43,130 nt of DNA from Thermococcus sp. (lineage in GTDB: Archaea; Methanobacteriota_B; Thermococci; Thermococcales; Thermococcaceae), in assembly GCA_021160985.1 (NCBI GenBank), contig JAGHBN010000159.1, positions 1 through 43,130 of the forward strand, given 5' to 3'. The notes under the pieces are model-generated. The model was not told the DNA's origin. It made no database searches and worked only from the letters and a program-made list of their open reading frames with translations. How positions within the stretch are numbered: the stretch's first letter is position 1; each line of letters opens with the position of its first letter. Shown here one piece after another: positions 31,292-40,420 of this stretch. The position numbers and the translations under genes were made by a program.

Positions 31292-31477
31292 TCGTCAAGG
31301 TGTTCTCTCCGAGGTAGAAGTGACGTAAATTTGTCGGTTATTGCAAAATCTATCCCAACAACTTTCAATGGTATTGGCGGATAAACAATAGCCAGTTATA
31401 TCATTGGGCGAAAATTCAACCACCGGGAGTGGGTTTGGAAAAGGGCCCTGAACCGGAGGCGGGAAGGGTCATCGATA

Positions 31478-31488
31478 CCTTTATAAGG
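31478..31488 (+). promoter_or_regulatory. Distal TATA-like element upstream of rpoH
   Basis: CCTTTATAAG matches the TATA boxes of this genome but lies about 190 bp from rpoH. It could start a long leader or a separate small RNA. Confidence 0.4.
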
Positions 31489-31566
31489 CTTTCCCAGCCA
31501 GATGGACAATTAAGTACATTAAAGACCAGTTTCGGGGGCAAAAACGGTTCTTAAACTTTGCGGAAG

Positions 31567-31576
31567 CGATATAAAG
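31567..31576 (+). promoter_or_regulatory. Middle TATA-like element upstream of rpoH
   Basis: CGATATAAAG is a second candidate in the RNA polymerase operon leader. Confidence 0.35.
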
Positions 31577-31598
31577 CCTCCTCCGGTGTTATTACACG

Positions 31599-31612
31599 AA
31601 AAGCTTAAATAC
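31599..31612 (+). promoter_or_regulatory. Proximal TATA box of the RNA polymerase operon
   Basis: GAAAAGCTTAAATA is the best match to a BRE plus TATA box and lies about 66 bp before the preferred rpoH start. Confidence 0.55.
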
Positions 31613-31671
31613 CAAAAGCCAAACTCCGGAGGTAGAGAGTAGTTCTAAAAATGTTAAGGGGGCAGTTCTCG

Positions 31672-31920
31672 GTGGCGACGAAAAAAGAATTTGATGTGTT
31701 CACTCACGAGTTAGTTCCTGAGCACAGGGTGTTGAGTGAGGAGGAAAAGGAAGAGCTCCTCAGGAAGTACAGGATCAGGATATCCCAGCTTCCCCAGATT
31801 AAGGCCTCGGATCCGGCCGTCGTTGCGCTGGGTGCCAAGCCAGGGGACGTTATAGAGATAAAGAGAAAGAGCCCAACGGCGGGTTACTACTACTATTACC
31901 GCCTTGTGGTGGAGGACTGA
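31672..31920 (+). CDS. rpoH: DNA-directed RNA polymerase subunit H (Rpo5)
   Basis: Archaeal counterpart of the C-terminal domain of eukaryotic Rpb5; it sits at the DNA-entry jaw of the polymerase. The 82 residues contain the family core KKEFDVFTHELVPEHRVL, RISQLPQIKASDPAVVALGAKPGDV and the end KRKSPTAGYYYYYRLVV. I prefer the GTG at 31672: it gives the normal family length and has AAGGGGG about 9 nt upstream. An ATG at 31651 would add seven residues and has its nearest good ribosome binding site (GGAGGT) 17 nt away. First gene of the large operon, 15 nt before rpoB. Confidence 0.92.
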   Translation: MATKKEFDVFTHELVPEHRVLSEEEKEELLRKYRIRISQLPQIKASDPAVVALGAKPGDVIEIKRKSPTAGYYYYYRLVVED

Positions 31921-31935
31921 TTCTGGGGTGAGATC

Positions 31936-34900
31936 ATGAGAGGCCCGACAGTCGTAAATGTTACTCCCGACGATCTCTGGATTGTTATGGAGGCTTACTG
32001 GAAGGAGAAGGGACTTGTAAGGCAGCATCTCGATTCTTACAACGCATTTATCGATCACGGCCTTCAGGACGTCATAAATGAATTCGGCGGCATCAAGCCG
32101 GACATACCCGACTTCGAGGTCAAGTTCGGGAAGATACGCCTTGGGGAGCCCGAGTTCCAGGAGGCACAGGGACAGAGAAAGCCCCTCTATCCCATGGATG
32201 CAAGGATCAGGAACCTCACCTATTCTGCGCCGCTCTTCCTTGAACTTATCCCCGTTGTGAACGGAATCGAGCAGGAACCTGTGGAGGCAAGAATCGGTGA
32301 GCTCCCGATAATGCTCAAGTCCAAGGCCTGCAAGCTCTACGGACTCAGCGACGAAGAGCTGATAAAGCTGGGTGAAGACCCGAAAGACCCGGGAGGATAC
32401 TTCATCATAAACGGCTCCGAGAGGGTCATAGTTTCTATCGAAGACCTTGCTCCCAACAAGACTCTTGTCGAGAGGGACGAGAGGCAGAACAGGATAATCG
32501 CCAAAGTTTTCTCCTACAGGTATGGTTACAGGGCTCTGATCACAGTTGAGAGAAGAAAGGATGGAATCCTTTACGTTAACATACCCAACGTTCCAAGGCC
32601 CGTTAAGTTCGTCTATGTGATGAGGGCCCTTGGTCTCCTCAGCGATAAGGAGATCGTTGAGGCCGTAAGCAACGACCCGAAGATTCAGCAGGTTCTCTTC
32701 GACAACCTTGAGGATGCGAGCGATATAACCACTCAGGAGGCGGCCCTGGACTACATAGGGAAGCTCTCACTGCCAGGTCAGCCGAAGGAGTACAGGCTCA
32801 GAAGGGCGGAGCACATCATAGACAACAATCTCCTGCCACACATGGGCGTTGAGGCGAAGGACAGGAGGGCAAAGGCGTATTATCTCGGCATGATGGCCCT
32901 CCGCGTCCTCGAACTGTCGCTTGGAATGCGCGGTGAGGATGATAAGGACCACTACGCCAACAAGAGGCTCAAGCTCGCTGGAGACCTACTCAAGGACCTC
33001 TTCCGCGTTGCCTTCGGTCAGCTAGTCAAGGACATGCAGTACCAGATGACCAAGACGTACCAGAGAAAGGGCGAGCGTTACACATTCGAGAACGTTCAGA
33101 GGTTTGTTAGGAACTCGATAAGGCCCGACGTGCTTAGTGAGAGGATCGAGCACGCCCTCGCTACGGGTGCATGGCCCGGCGGAAGAACCGGTGTCAGCCA
33201 GCTTCTCGACAGAACCAACTACATGTCAACCCTTTCTCACCTCAGGCGTGTCACTTCTCCGCTCAGCAGGGATCAGCCCCACTTCGAAGCGCGTGATTTG
33301 CATGGAACCCACTGGGGAAGAATATGTCCGACTGAAACCCCAGAAGGTCCGAACTGTGGTCTGGTCAAGAACCTCGCTCTGATGGCCCAGATCACCACAG
33401 GAATTCCGGAAGAGGAAATAAGGGAGTACCTCAGGAAGCTTGGAGTCATCCCGATTGAGGAGAGAAGGCCCGCCCCAGGCCTCTACCGCGTCTACCTCAA
33501 CGGAGTTCTCATAGGAACCATAGAGGGCGGAAGGAGTTTCGTGGAGAGAATAAGGTCTGATAGGCGGAGCGGAAAAATAAGCGATGTTGTTAACGTTGCC
33601 ATATACGAGGAGGAAGACGTTCAGGAAGTTTACGTTAACAGCGACGATGGAAGGGTCAGGAGGCCGCTGATAATAGTTGAGAATGGGGAGCCGAAGCTCA
33701 CTAAGGAGCACGTAGAGGGCATAAAGAACGGCACTCTCAGCTGGAGCGATCTGATAAAGATGGGCGTCATTGAGTACCTGGATGCGGAGGAAGAGGAGAA
33801 CGCCTACGTTGCCACCTGGCCCTGGGAGGTCACCGAGGAGCACACCCACCTTGAGCTGATGCCCGCCGCCATACTCGGTATACCGGCTTCACTTGTCCCG
33901 TATCCGGAGCACAACGCGGCCCCGCGTAACACCTACGGTGCGGGTATGGCCAAGCAGAGCCTCGGTCTCGGCAGTGCCAACTTCCGCATAAGGGTCGATA
34001 CGCGCGGACACCTCATGCACTATCCGCAGGTTCCGCTTGTCAACTCGCGCATCATGAAGGCTGTCGGTTTTGAAGAGAGGCCCGCCGGTCAGAACTTCGT
34101 GGTCGCCGTGCTGAGCTACGGCGGATACAACATGGAAGATGCGGTCATCATGAACAAGGCATCGATAGAGCGCGGCCTGGCGAGGTCAACCTTCTTCAGG
34201 ACGTACGAAGCCGAGGAGAAGCGCTACCTCGGCGGTCAGACCGACAAGTTTGAGGTTCCCGACCCGACGATACAGGGCTACCTCGGCGAAAAATACTACA
34301 GGCACCTCGACGAGGATGGTATAATCTTCCCGGAGTCCAAGGTTTCCGGTAAGGACGTGCTCGTGGGAAGGACGTCCCCACCGAGGTTCCTTGAGGAGCA
34401 GAGCGGTCTCGGGGGTATAATCCTCCAGGAAAGACGTGAGACGAGTGTCTCGGTTAGGCCGAGCGAGAAGGGCATTGTCGACAAGGTCATTATCACAGAG
34501 ACCGGTGATGGAACCAAGCTCGTCAAGATAACCGTGAGAGACCTGCGCATCCCCGAGTTCGGTGACAAGTTCGCAAGCAGGCACGGACAGAAGGGTGTCA
34601 TCGGCCTCATCGTCCCGCAGGAGGACATGCCCTGGACCGAGAGCGGAATCGTTCCAGACCTCATAGTTAACCCGCACGGTATCCCGAGCCGTATGACCGT
34701 CGGACAGCTCATAGAGGCCATCGGCGGAAAGGTTGCGGCACTGAAGGGAAGGAGAGTTGACGGTACCGCATTCATCGGAGAGCCGGAGGAGAAGCTCAGG
34801 AAGGAGCTCGAGGAGCTCGGCTTCAAGCACAGCGGCAGAGAGGTCATGTACGACGGTATAACCGGCAGGAGGCTCGAGGCAGACATATTCATCGGTGTCA

Positions 34901-35298
34901 TCTACTACCAGAGGCTCCACCACATGGTCGCCGACAAGATGCACGCGAGGAGCAGGGGTCCGGTCCAGGTTCTCACCAAGCAGCCGACCGAGGGTAGAGC
35001 GAGGGAAGGTGGTCTCAGGTTCGGTGAGATGGAGCGTGACGTCCTCATCGGACACGGAGCCGCGATGCTGCTCATAGAGCGTCTGCTGGAGGAGAGCGAC
35101 AAGACAGAGGTATGGGTCTGTGAGAGCTGTGGACATCTGGCACTAGAAGACAAGCGCCGCGGTAAGGTTTACTGCCCGGTCTGTGGAGAGGAAGAGAAAA
35201 TAAGCAAGGTTGAGATGAGCTACGCCTTCAAGCTGCTTCTGGATGAGCTGAAGGCGATGGGAATAAGGCCGTCCCTCAACATAACGGATAGGGTGTGA
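31936..35298 (+). CDS. rpoB: DNA-directed RNA polymerase subunit B (Rpo2, undivided)
   Basis: Second-largest RNA polymerase subunit, 1120 residues in one piece, as in Thermococcales (many methanogens split it). Clear blocks include GGYFIINGSERVIVS, the LDRTNYMSTLSHLRRV fork region, PTETPEGPNCGLVKNLA, MEDAVIMNKASIERG, and the hybrid-binding EFGDKFASRHGQKGVIG with its conserved Lys and Arg. A C-terminal zinc site CESCGHL...CPVCG follows. No intein or frameshift is visible. It starts 15 nt after rpoH, preceded by GGGGTGAGATC, and is followed by rpoA1 4 nt later. Confidence 0.99.
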   Translation: MRGPTVVNVTPDDLWIVMEAYWKEKGLVRQHLDSYNAFIDHGLQDVINEFGGIKPDIPDFEVKFGKIRLGEPEFQEAQGQRKPLYPMDARIRNLTYSAPLFLELIPVVNGIEQEPVEARIGELPIMLKSKACKLYGLSDEELIKLGEDPKDPGGYFIINGSERVIVSIEDLAPNKTLVERDERQNRIIAKVFSYRYGYRALITVERRKDGILYVNIPNVPRPVKFVYVMRALGLLSDKEIVEAVSNDPKIQQVLFDNLEDASDITTQEAALDYIGKLSLPGQPKEYRLRRAEHIIDNNLLPHMGVEAKDRRAKAYYLGMMALRVLELSLGMRGEDDKDHYANKRLKLAGDLLKDLFRVAFGQLVKDMQYQMTKTYQRKGERYTFENVQRFVRNSIRPDVLSERIEHALATGAWPGGRTGVSQLLDRTNYMSTLSHLRRVTSPLSRDQPHFEARDLHGTHWGRICPTETPEGPNCGLVKNLALMAQITTGIPEEEIREYLRKLGVIPIEERRPAPGLYRVYLNGVLIGTIEGGRSFVERIRSDRRSGKISDVVNVAIYEEEDVQEVYVNSDDGRVRRPLIIVENGEPKLTKEHVEGIKNGTLSWSDLIKMGVIEYLDAEEEENAYVATWPWEVTEEHTHLELMPAAILGIPASLVPYPEHNAAPRNTYGAGMAKQSLGLGSANFRIRVDTRGHLMHYPQVPLVNSRIMKAVGFEERPAGQNFVVAVLSYGGYNMEDAVIMNKASIERGLARSTFFRTYEAEEKRYLGGQTDKFEVPDPTIQGYLGEKYYRHLDEDGIIFPESKVSGKDVLVGRTSPPRFLEEQSGLGGIILQERRETSVSVRPSEKGIVDKVIITETGDGTKLVKITVRDLRIPEFGDKFASRHGQKGVIGLIVPQEDMPWTESGIVPDLIVNPHGIPSRMTVGQLIEAIGGKVAALKGRRVDGTAFIGEPEEKLRKELEELGFKHSGREVMYDGITGRRLEADIFIGVIYYQRLHHMVADKMHARSRGPVQVLTKQPTEGRAREGGLRFGEMERDVLIGHGAAMLLIERLLEESDKTEVWVCESCGHLALEDKRRGKVYCPVCGEEEKISKVEMSYAFKLLLDELKAMGIRPSLNITDRV

Positions 35299-35302
35299 TA
35301 TC

Positions 35303-38020
35303 ATGCAGTCCATGAAAAAAGTCATCGGGAGTATTGAGTTTGGAATCCTCTCACCTCAGGAAATCAGAAAGATGAGCGCGGCTGAGATTACCATCCCGGA
35401 CACCTACGACGACGACGGCTACCCGATTGAAGGCGGCCTGATGGACAAAAGGCTGGGTGTTATAGACCCTGGTCTGAGGTGTGAGACCTGTGGTGCTCGT
35501 GCGGGCGACTGTCCGGGTCACTTCGGCCACGTTGAGCTCGCCAGGCCGATAATCCACGTCGGATTCGCTAAAACCATTCACAGGGTTCTCGAGAGCACCT
35601 GCCGGGAGTGCGGAAGGATAAAGCTCACCGAGGACGAGATACAGGAGTACATGAAGAAGTTCGAGGTAGTTGGTGACCGTAAGAAGGCCAAGGACAGGCT
35701 CATCAAGGAGATACACAAGAAGGCCAAGGAGAGAATGGTCTGCCCGCACTGCGGTGCTCCTCAGTTCCCGATTAAGTTTGAGAGGCCGACGATCTACTGG
35801 GAGCTGAGGAAGGACGAGGAGGGCAACGAGTACAGGCACAGGATGATGCCGAGCGAGGTTCGCGACAGGCTCGAGAAGATACCGGACAAGGACCTGCCGC
35901 TCCTCGGACTCCACCCGGAGAAGTCCAGGCCGGAGTGGATGGTTCTGACGGTCCTTCCGGTTCCGCCGGTCACAATGAGGCCGTCCATCACCCTCGAGAG
36001 CGGTATCCGTGCCGAAGACGACCTCACCCACAAGCTCGTCGACATCATCCGTATCAACAACAGGCTTAAGAGCAACATCGAGGCCGGTGCGCCCCAGCTC
36101 ATCATCGAGGACCTCTGGGACCTCCTCCAGTACCACGTTACCACCTACATCAACAACGAGACCTCCGGTATCCCGCCGGCCAAGCACAAGAGCGGAAGGC
36201 CCCTCAAGACCCTCTCCCAGAGGCTCAAGGGTAAGGAGGGCCGCTTCCGTGGAAACCTCAGCGGTAAGCGTGTCAACTTCTCCGCCCGTACTGTTATCAG
36301 CCCCGACCCGATGATAAGCATCAACGAGGTCGGTGTCCCGATAGCCGTTGCCATGGAGCTCACCGTTCCGGAGAAGGTCACGGAGTTCAACTTCCAAAAG
36401 CTCAAGCAGAGGGTTCTCAACGGGCCTGAGAAGTATCCTGGAGCCAACTACGTAATCGACCCTGAGGGAAGAAGGATAAGGCTCATGGAGAACAACCTCG
36501 AGATAATAGCGGAGAAGCTCGACATCGGCTGGACGGTCGAGAGGCACCTCGAGGATGGGGACATAGTGCTCTTCAACAGACAGCCGTCTCTCCACAGAAT
36601 GTCGATAATGGCCCACCGTGTTAGGGTTATGCCCTACAAGACCTTCCGCCTCAACCTCGCCGTTTGCCCGCCGTACAACGCCGACTTCGACGGTGACGAG
36701 ATGAACCTTCACGTGCCTCAGACGGAGGAGGCCCAGGCTGAAGCAAAGATTCTGATGGAGGTTCAGAACCACATAATCTCACCGCGTTACGGCGGTCCGC
36801 TCATAGCCGGAATGCAGGACCACATCTCTGGCGGCTACCTCCTCACGCGTGAGGGAGCATACTTCACGCGCTCAGAGGTCGAGCAGATGCTCATGTTCGC
36901 TGGCATCGAGGTCGAGGAGCTTCCCAAGCCGGACAAAAAGGAGAATGGAGTCGAGCTCTGGAGCGGAAAGACAATCTTCTCTCTCCTGCTTCCTGACGAC
37001 CTTACAATCTGGTACCGCAACAAGCTCTGCGACGATCCGGAGCGTTGCGAGGCCCTTGAGAAGCTCATCGAAGAGAAGCTCGTTCCGGACGAGGAAGAGG
37101 TCAGAAAGCTCGCATACGATGGATTCACTTACATCCTTAACGGAAAGCTCCTAAGCGGCGTCGTTGACAAGAAGGCCTACGGCAGGGAGGACGGAAAGCT
37201 CCTCGACATTATTGTGAGGGAATACGGTGTCGAGAGGGCCAGGCAGTTCCTCGACCAGGTCACCAAGCTCACCATATGGGTCATAACCCACCGTGGATTT
37301 ACGACGGCCATAGACGATGAAGACCTTCCGGACGAGGCCCTTGACAGGATTCATGAGATAATCCGCGAGGCTGAGGAGAGAGTCCAGAGACTCATTGAGG
37401 CGTACAGGAACGGCGAGCTCGAGCCGCTGCCGGGTAAGACCCTTGAGGAGACCCTTGAGAGCAACATCATGGCCGTCCTGGCTGAGGCACGTGACAACGC
37501 CGGTAAAGTGGCCGAGAAGTACCTCGGTATGACGAACCACGCGGTGATAATGGCCAAGACAGGAGCGAGGGGTAAAATACTCAACATCACCCAGATGGCC
37601 GCTATGCTCGGACAGCAGTCCATCCGTGGAAAGAGGCTCTACCGCGGCTACCGCGGAAGGGTTCTCACCCACTTCAAGCCCGGCGACCTGAGTGCCAAGG
37701 CGAGAGGGTTTGTTACGAACTCCTACAAGAGCGGTCTGACGCCCCAGGAGTACTTCTTCCACGCCATGGGTGGTAGAGAGGGACTGGTTGACACCGCCGT
37801 CAGGACTGCCCAGAGCGGTTACATGCAGCGCAGGCTCATAAACGCCCTCCAGGATCTCAAGGTTGACTACGATGGAACTGTCAGGGACCCGAGCGGTATC
37901 ATAGTCCAGTTCAAGTACGGAGAAGACGGTGTCGATCCAATGAAGAGCTGGCAGGGTAAGACTGTCGACGTTGACAGGGTTATAGTCAGAACACTCCTCA
38001 AAGTTAGGGGGAGGAGGTGA
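35303..38020 (+). CDS. rpoA1: DNA-directed RNA polymerase subunit A' (Rpo1N)
   Basis: N-terminal part of the largest RNA polymerase subunit, 905 residues, carrying the active centre. Zinc sites CETCGARAGDCPGHFGH and CRECG...CPHCG lie in the clamp. The catalytic loop NADFDGDEMNLHVPQ, with its three Mg2+-binding Asp residues, is at about residue 460. The bridge helix region lies near GGREGLVDTAVRTAQSGYMQ. The coding split from A'' comes after the bridge helix, as usual in archaea. No intein. It overlaps the ribosome binding site of rpoA2. Confidence 0.99.
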   Translation: MQSMKKVIGSIEFGILSPQEIRKMSAAEITIPDTYDDDGYPIEGGLMDKRLGVIDPGLRCETCGARAGDCPGHFGHVELARPIIHVGFAKTIHRVLESTCRECGRIKLTEDEIQEYMKKFEVVGDRKKAKDRLIKEIHKKAKERMVCPHCGAPQFPIKFERPTIYWELRKDEEGNEYRHRMMPSEVRDRLEKIPDKDLPLLGLHPEKSRPEWMVLTVLPVPPVTMRPSITLESGIRAEDDLTHKLVDIIRINNRLKSNIEAGAPQLIIEDLWDLLQYHVTTYINNETSGIPPAKHKSGRPLKTLSQRLKGKEGRFRGNLSGKRVNFSARTVISPDPMISINEVGVPIAVAMELTVPEKVTEFNFQKLKQRVLNGPEKYPGANYVIDPEGRRIRLMENNLEIIAEKLDIGWTVERHLEDGDIVLFNRQPSLHRMSIMAHRVRVMPYKTFRLNLAVCPPYNADFDGDEMNLHVPQTEEAQAEAKILMEVQNHIISPRYGGPLIAGMQDHISGGYLLTREGAYFTRSEVEQMLMFAGIEVEELPKPDKKENGVELWSGKTIFSLLLPDDLTIWYRNKLCDDPERCEALEKLIEEKLVPDEEEVRKLAYDGFTYILNGKLLSGVVDKKAYGREDGKLLDIIVREYGVERARQFLDQVTKLTIWVITHRGFTTAIDDEDLPDEALDRIHEIIREAEERVQRLIEAYRNGELEPLPGKTLEETLESNIMAVLAEARDNAGKVAEKYLGMTNHAVIMAKTGARGKILNITQMAAMLGQQSIRGKRLYRGYRGRVLTHFKPGDLSAKARGFVTNSYKSGLTPQEYFFHAMGGREGLVDTAVRTAQSGYMQRRLINALQDLKVDYDGTVRDPSGIIVQFKYGEDGVDPMKSWQGKTVDVDRVIVRTLLKVRGRR

Positions 38021-38025
38021 TTGGA

Positions 38026-39201
38026 ATGGTTGCAGCGAAGACCATAAAAACCCTAGTTAACAAGTCCGAGCTTCCGGACAACATCAAGGAGGAGCTCTAT
38101 AACAAGCTCATCGAATACAACAAGAAGTACAAGCTCAAGAAGGCTGAAGTGGAGGCCATAATCGAGGAGACCGTGAAGGAGTACAAAAAGGCCCTGATAG
38201 AGCCCGGTGAGGCCATAGGAACAGTCGCGGCCCAGTCCATAGGTGAGCCCTCAACGCAGATGACGCTCAACACCTTCCACTATGCGGGTGTTGCTGAAAT
38301 CAACGTCACCCTCGGTCTGCCGAGAGTCATCGAGATTGTCGATGCGAGAAAGAACCCATCAACTCCGATCATGACAGTCTACCTTGACGAGAAGCACCGC
38401 TACGACAGGGAGAAGGCCCTTGAGGTCGCGAGGCGCATAGAGGGAACTTCCCTTGAAAACCTCGCGAGGGAGATGAGTCTCGACATCCTGAACTACGAGT
38501 TCGTGGTTGAGATAGACCCGGAGAGGCTGCAGAAGAGCGGTCTCGACATGGAAAAGGTGCAGAGAAAGCTCGAAAGCTCGTTCAAGAGCGCTGAATTTGA
38601 AACCGAGGGCTATGTTCTCATAATGAGGCCCAAGAAGGTTGGTAAGCTCTCCGACCTGAGGAGGCTCTCCGAAAAGGTTAAAAAGCACCGCCTTAAGGGA
38701 CTCTCGGGTGTCAGGAAGACCATCATAAGGAAGGAAGGGGACGAGTACGTAATCTACACCGAGGGGTCAAACTTCAAGCAGGTGCTCAAGGTTCCGGGCG
38801 TGGATCCCACCAAGACCAGGACGAACAACATATGGGAAATAGCAGAGGTGCTTGGAATCGAGGCAGCGAGAAACGCTATCATCGAAGAAATCGTTAATAC
38901 GATGCGCGAGCAGGGTCTGGAGGTCGACCTCAGGCACATAATGCTCGTCGCTGACATGATGACGCTTGATGGTGTGATACTGCCCATAGGCAGGCACGGT
39001 ATAGTTGGGGAGAAGGCCAGCGTGCTTGCCAGGGCCGCCTTCGAGATAACCACCCAGCACCTGTTCGAGGCGGCCGAAAGGGGCGAAGTTGACCCGCTCA
39101 ACGGTGTCGTTGAGAACGTCCTGATAGGACAGCCCGTGCCCGTTGGGACGGGAATTGTCAAACTGGCAATGAATCTCCCCCTGAGACCGAAAAGGGAGTA
39201 G
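38026..39201 (+). CDS. rpoA2: DNA-directed RNA polymerase subunit A'' (Rpo1C)
   Basis: C-terminal part of the largest subunit, 391 residues, with the trigger loop and jaw. The trigger-loop block EPGEAIGTVAAQSIGEPSTQ continues into MTLNTFHYAGVAE, and the end block has GRHGIVGEKASVLARAAFE. The ATG at 38026 is chosen because GGAGGTGATT precedes it; a GTG at 38017 lies within that site. No intein is present, although this block is a common intein site in archaea. Confidence 0.98.
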   Translation: MVAAKTIKTLVNKSELPDNIKEELYNKLIEYNKKYKLKKAEVEAIIEETVKEYKKALIEPGEAIGTVAAQSIGEPSTQMTLNTFHYAGVAEINVTLGLPRVIEIVDARKNPSTPIMTVYLDEKHRYDREKALEVARRIEGTSLENLAREMSLDILNYEFVVEIDPERLQKSGLDMEKVQRKLESSFKSAEFETEGYVLIMRPKKVGKLSDLRRLSEKVKKHRLKGLSGVRKTIIRKEGDEYVIYTEGSNFKQVLKVPGVDPTKTRTNNIWEIAEVLGIEAARNAIIEEIVNTMREQGLEVDLRHIMLVADMMTLDGVILPIGRHGIVGEKASVLARAAFEITTQHLFEAAERGEVDPLNGVVENVLIGQPVPVGTGIVKLAMNLPLRPKRE

Positions 39202-39215
39202 GGAGGTGTGATTGA

Positions 39216-39524
39216 ATGGTTGACTTTGTATTTGAACTTAGGAAGGCAGAGGACACCGGAAAGATAGTCATGGGTGCCAAAAAGAGCATCCAGTACGCCA
39301 AGATGGGTGGGGCCAAGCTTATTATAGTGGCCAGGAACGCCAGGCCGGACATAAAGAGCGACATAGAGTACTACGCCAAGCTCAGCGGCATCCCAGTCTA
39401 CGAGTTCGACGGCACGAGCGTGGAGCTTGGAACACTCCTCGGAAGACCCCACACCGTTTCAGCTCTCGCCGTTCTCGACCCGGGTGAGAGCAGGATACTT
39501 GCACTGGTTGGGGGTAAGGAGTAA
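39216..39524 (+). CDS. rpl30e: Ribosomal protein L30e
   Basis: Large-subunit ribosomal protein of 102 residues of the L7Ae/L30e RNA-binding fold. Family features: FELRKAEDTGKIVMGAKKSIQYAKMG at the start, KLIIVARNARPD, and GTSVELGTLLGRPHTVSALAV. It lies 14 nt after rpoA2 in the same operon. Its stop codon shares one base with the ATG of nusA (TAATG). Confidence 0.97.
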   Translation: MVDFVFELRKAEDTGKIVMGAKKSIQYAKMGGAKLIIVARNARPDIKSDIEYYAKLSGIPVYEFDGTSVELGTLLGRPHTVSALAVLDPGESRILALVGGKE

Positions 39525-39961
39525 TGCCGCTCAAGCTCAACACGGACCAGATAAAGTTCATAGCTCTCTTCGAGAGCATGACCGGAGCTACCGTCCTCGA
39601 CTGCCTCATCGACACCAACAGGAACAGGCTGATATACGTCATTAAGAAGGGTGAGATGGGACTTGCGCTTGGAAAGAAGGGAGGCAACGTCAAGCGCGTT
39701 CAGAACATGCTCGGGAAGGAGATTGAGCTCATCGAGCACTCCGAGAACCCCGAAGAGTTCCTGAGGAACATTTATAAGAGCCTCGGGGTTAAGGTTAAAA
39801 AGGTCCATATTACCGAAAAGAGGGATGGTAAAAAGGTCGCCCTCCTCGACATCGGTCCGCGCGACAAGCCGCGCGCCATTGGAAGGGGCGGCCAGAACAT
39901 AAACCTCGTGAAAGAGCTGATGGAGAGACATCACGGCGTTCAGGACGTGATTATAATTTGA
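39524..39961 (+). CDS. nusA: NusA-like transcription factor (two KH domains)
   Basis: Archaeal short NusA of 145 residues. It has only the two KH RNA-binding domains and lacks the polymerase-binding and S1 domains of bacterial NusA. KH-type GxxG segments are LGKKGGNVKRVQ and IGRGGQNINLVKEL. Its role in elongation or termination is inferred from the family and from the constant position behind the RNA polymerase genes. Confidence 0.95.
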   Translation: MPLKLNTDQIKFIALFESMTGATVLDCLIDTNRNRLIYVIKKGEMGLALGKKGGNVKRVQNMLGKEIELIEHSENPEEFLRNIYKSLGVKVKKVHITEKRDGKKVALLDIGPRDKPRAIGRGGQNINLVKELMERHHGVQDVIII

Positions 39962-39971
39962 GGTGATGATC

Positions 39972-40415
39972 ATGGCTGGAAAGAAAGCCCCGTATGGAGA
40001 GTTTGCCGGTAGGAAGCTCAAGCTCAAGAGAAAGAAGTTCCGCTGGAGCGACATAAGGTACAAGAGGAGAGTCCTTCGCCTGAAGGAGAAGAGCGACCCG
40101 CTTGAGGGAGCTCCGCAGGCCAAAGGGATAGTCCTTGAGAAGATAGCCGTCGAGGCAAAGCAGCCGAACTCCGCTATGCGTAAGGCAGTCCGTGTTCAGC
40201 TCATCAAGAACGGTAAGGTCGTTACCGCCTTCACTCCGGGTGACGGTGCTATCAACCACATCGACGAGCACGACGAGGTCATCATCGAGGGAATCGGCGG
40301 TCCTAAGGGTGGTTCGATGGGTGATATCCCGGGAATCAGGTACAAGGTCGTCAAGGTCAACAGGGTCTCCCTCAAGGAGCTCGTCAAGGGAAGGAAGGAG
40401 AAACCGAGGAGGTGA
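39972..40415 (+). CDS. rps12: Ribosomal protein S12 (uS12)
   Basis: Decoding-centre ribosomal protein of 147 residues. It has the archaeal N-terminus (MAGKKAPYGEFAGRKLK), then GIVLEKIAVEAKQPNSAMRKA and the loop around GDGAINHIDEHDEV. The ATG at 39972 is preferred over two earlier ATGs because GAGGTGATGATC directly precedes it. Confidence 0.98.
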   Translation: MAGKKAPYGEFAGRKLKLKRKKFRWSDIRYKRRVLRLKEKSDPLEGAPQAKGIVLEKIAVEAKQPNSAMRKAVRVQLIKNGKVVTAFTPGDGAINHIDEHDEVIIEGIGGPKGGSMGDIPGIRYKVVKVNRVSLKELVKGRKEKPRR

Positions 40416-40420
40416 AGTGA

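Larger units (their letters stand above)
31254..31671. other. Intergenic leader region between tRNA-Pro and the RNA polymerase operon
   Basis: About 400 bp without a confident gene. It carries the tRNA-Pro promoter leftward and at least three AT-rich TATA-like elements rightward. The segment 31310-31390 is more AT-rich than the rest, and its minus strand encodes a short peptide (PLKVVGIDFAITDKFTSLL) with a faint resemblance to the start of the RuvC domain of TnpB-type proteins. I see nothing else I can name. Confidence 0.5.

Noticed and set aside
34186..35136. Minus-strand frame of about 316 codons inside rpoB
   Set aside because: It is an antisense shadow; rpoB is intact and certain.
35351..36772. 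Open frame of about 470 codons on the minus strand inside rpoA1
   Set aside because: It is a mirror of strongly biased rpoA1 codons; it is Leu/Val/Glu/Asp-rich without domains, and rpoA1 is certain.
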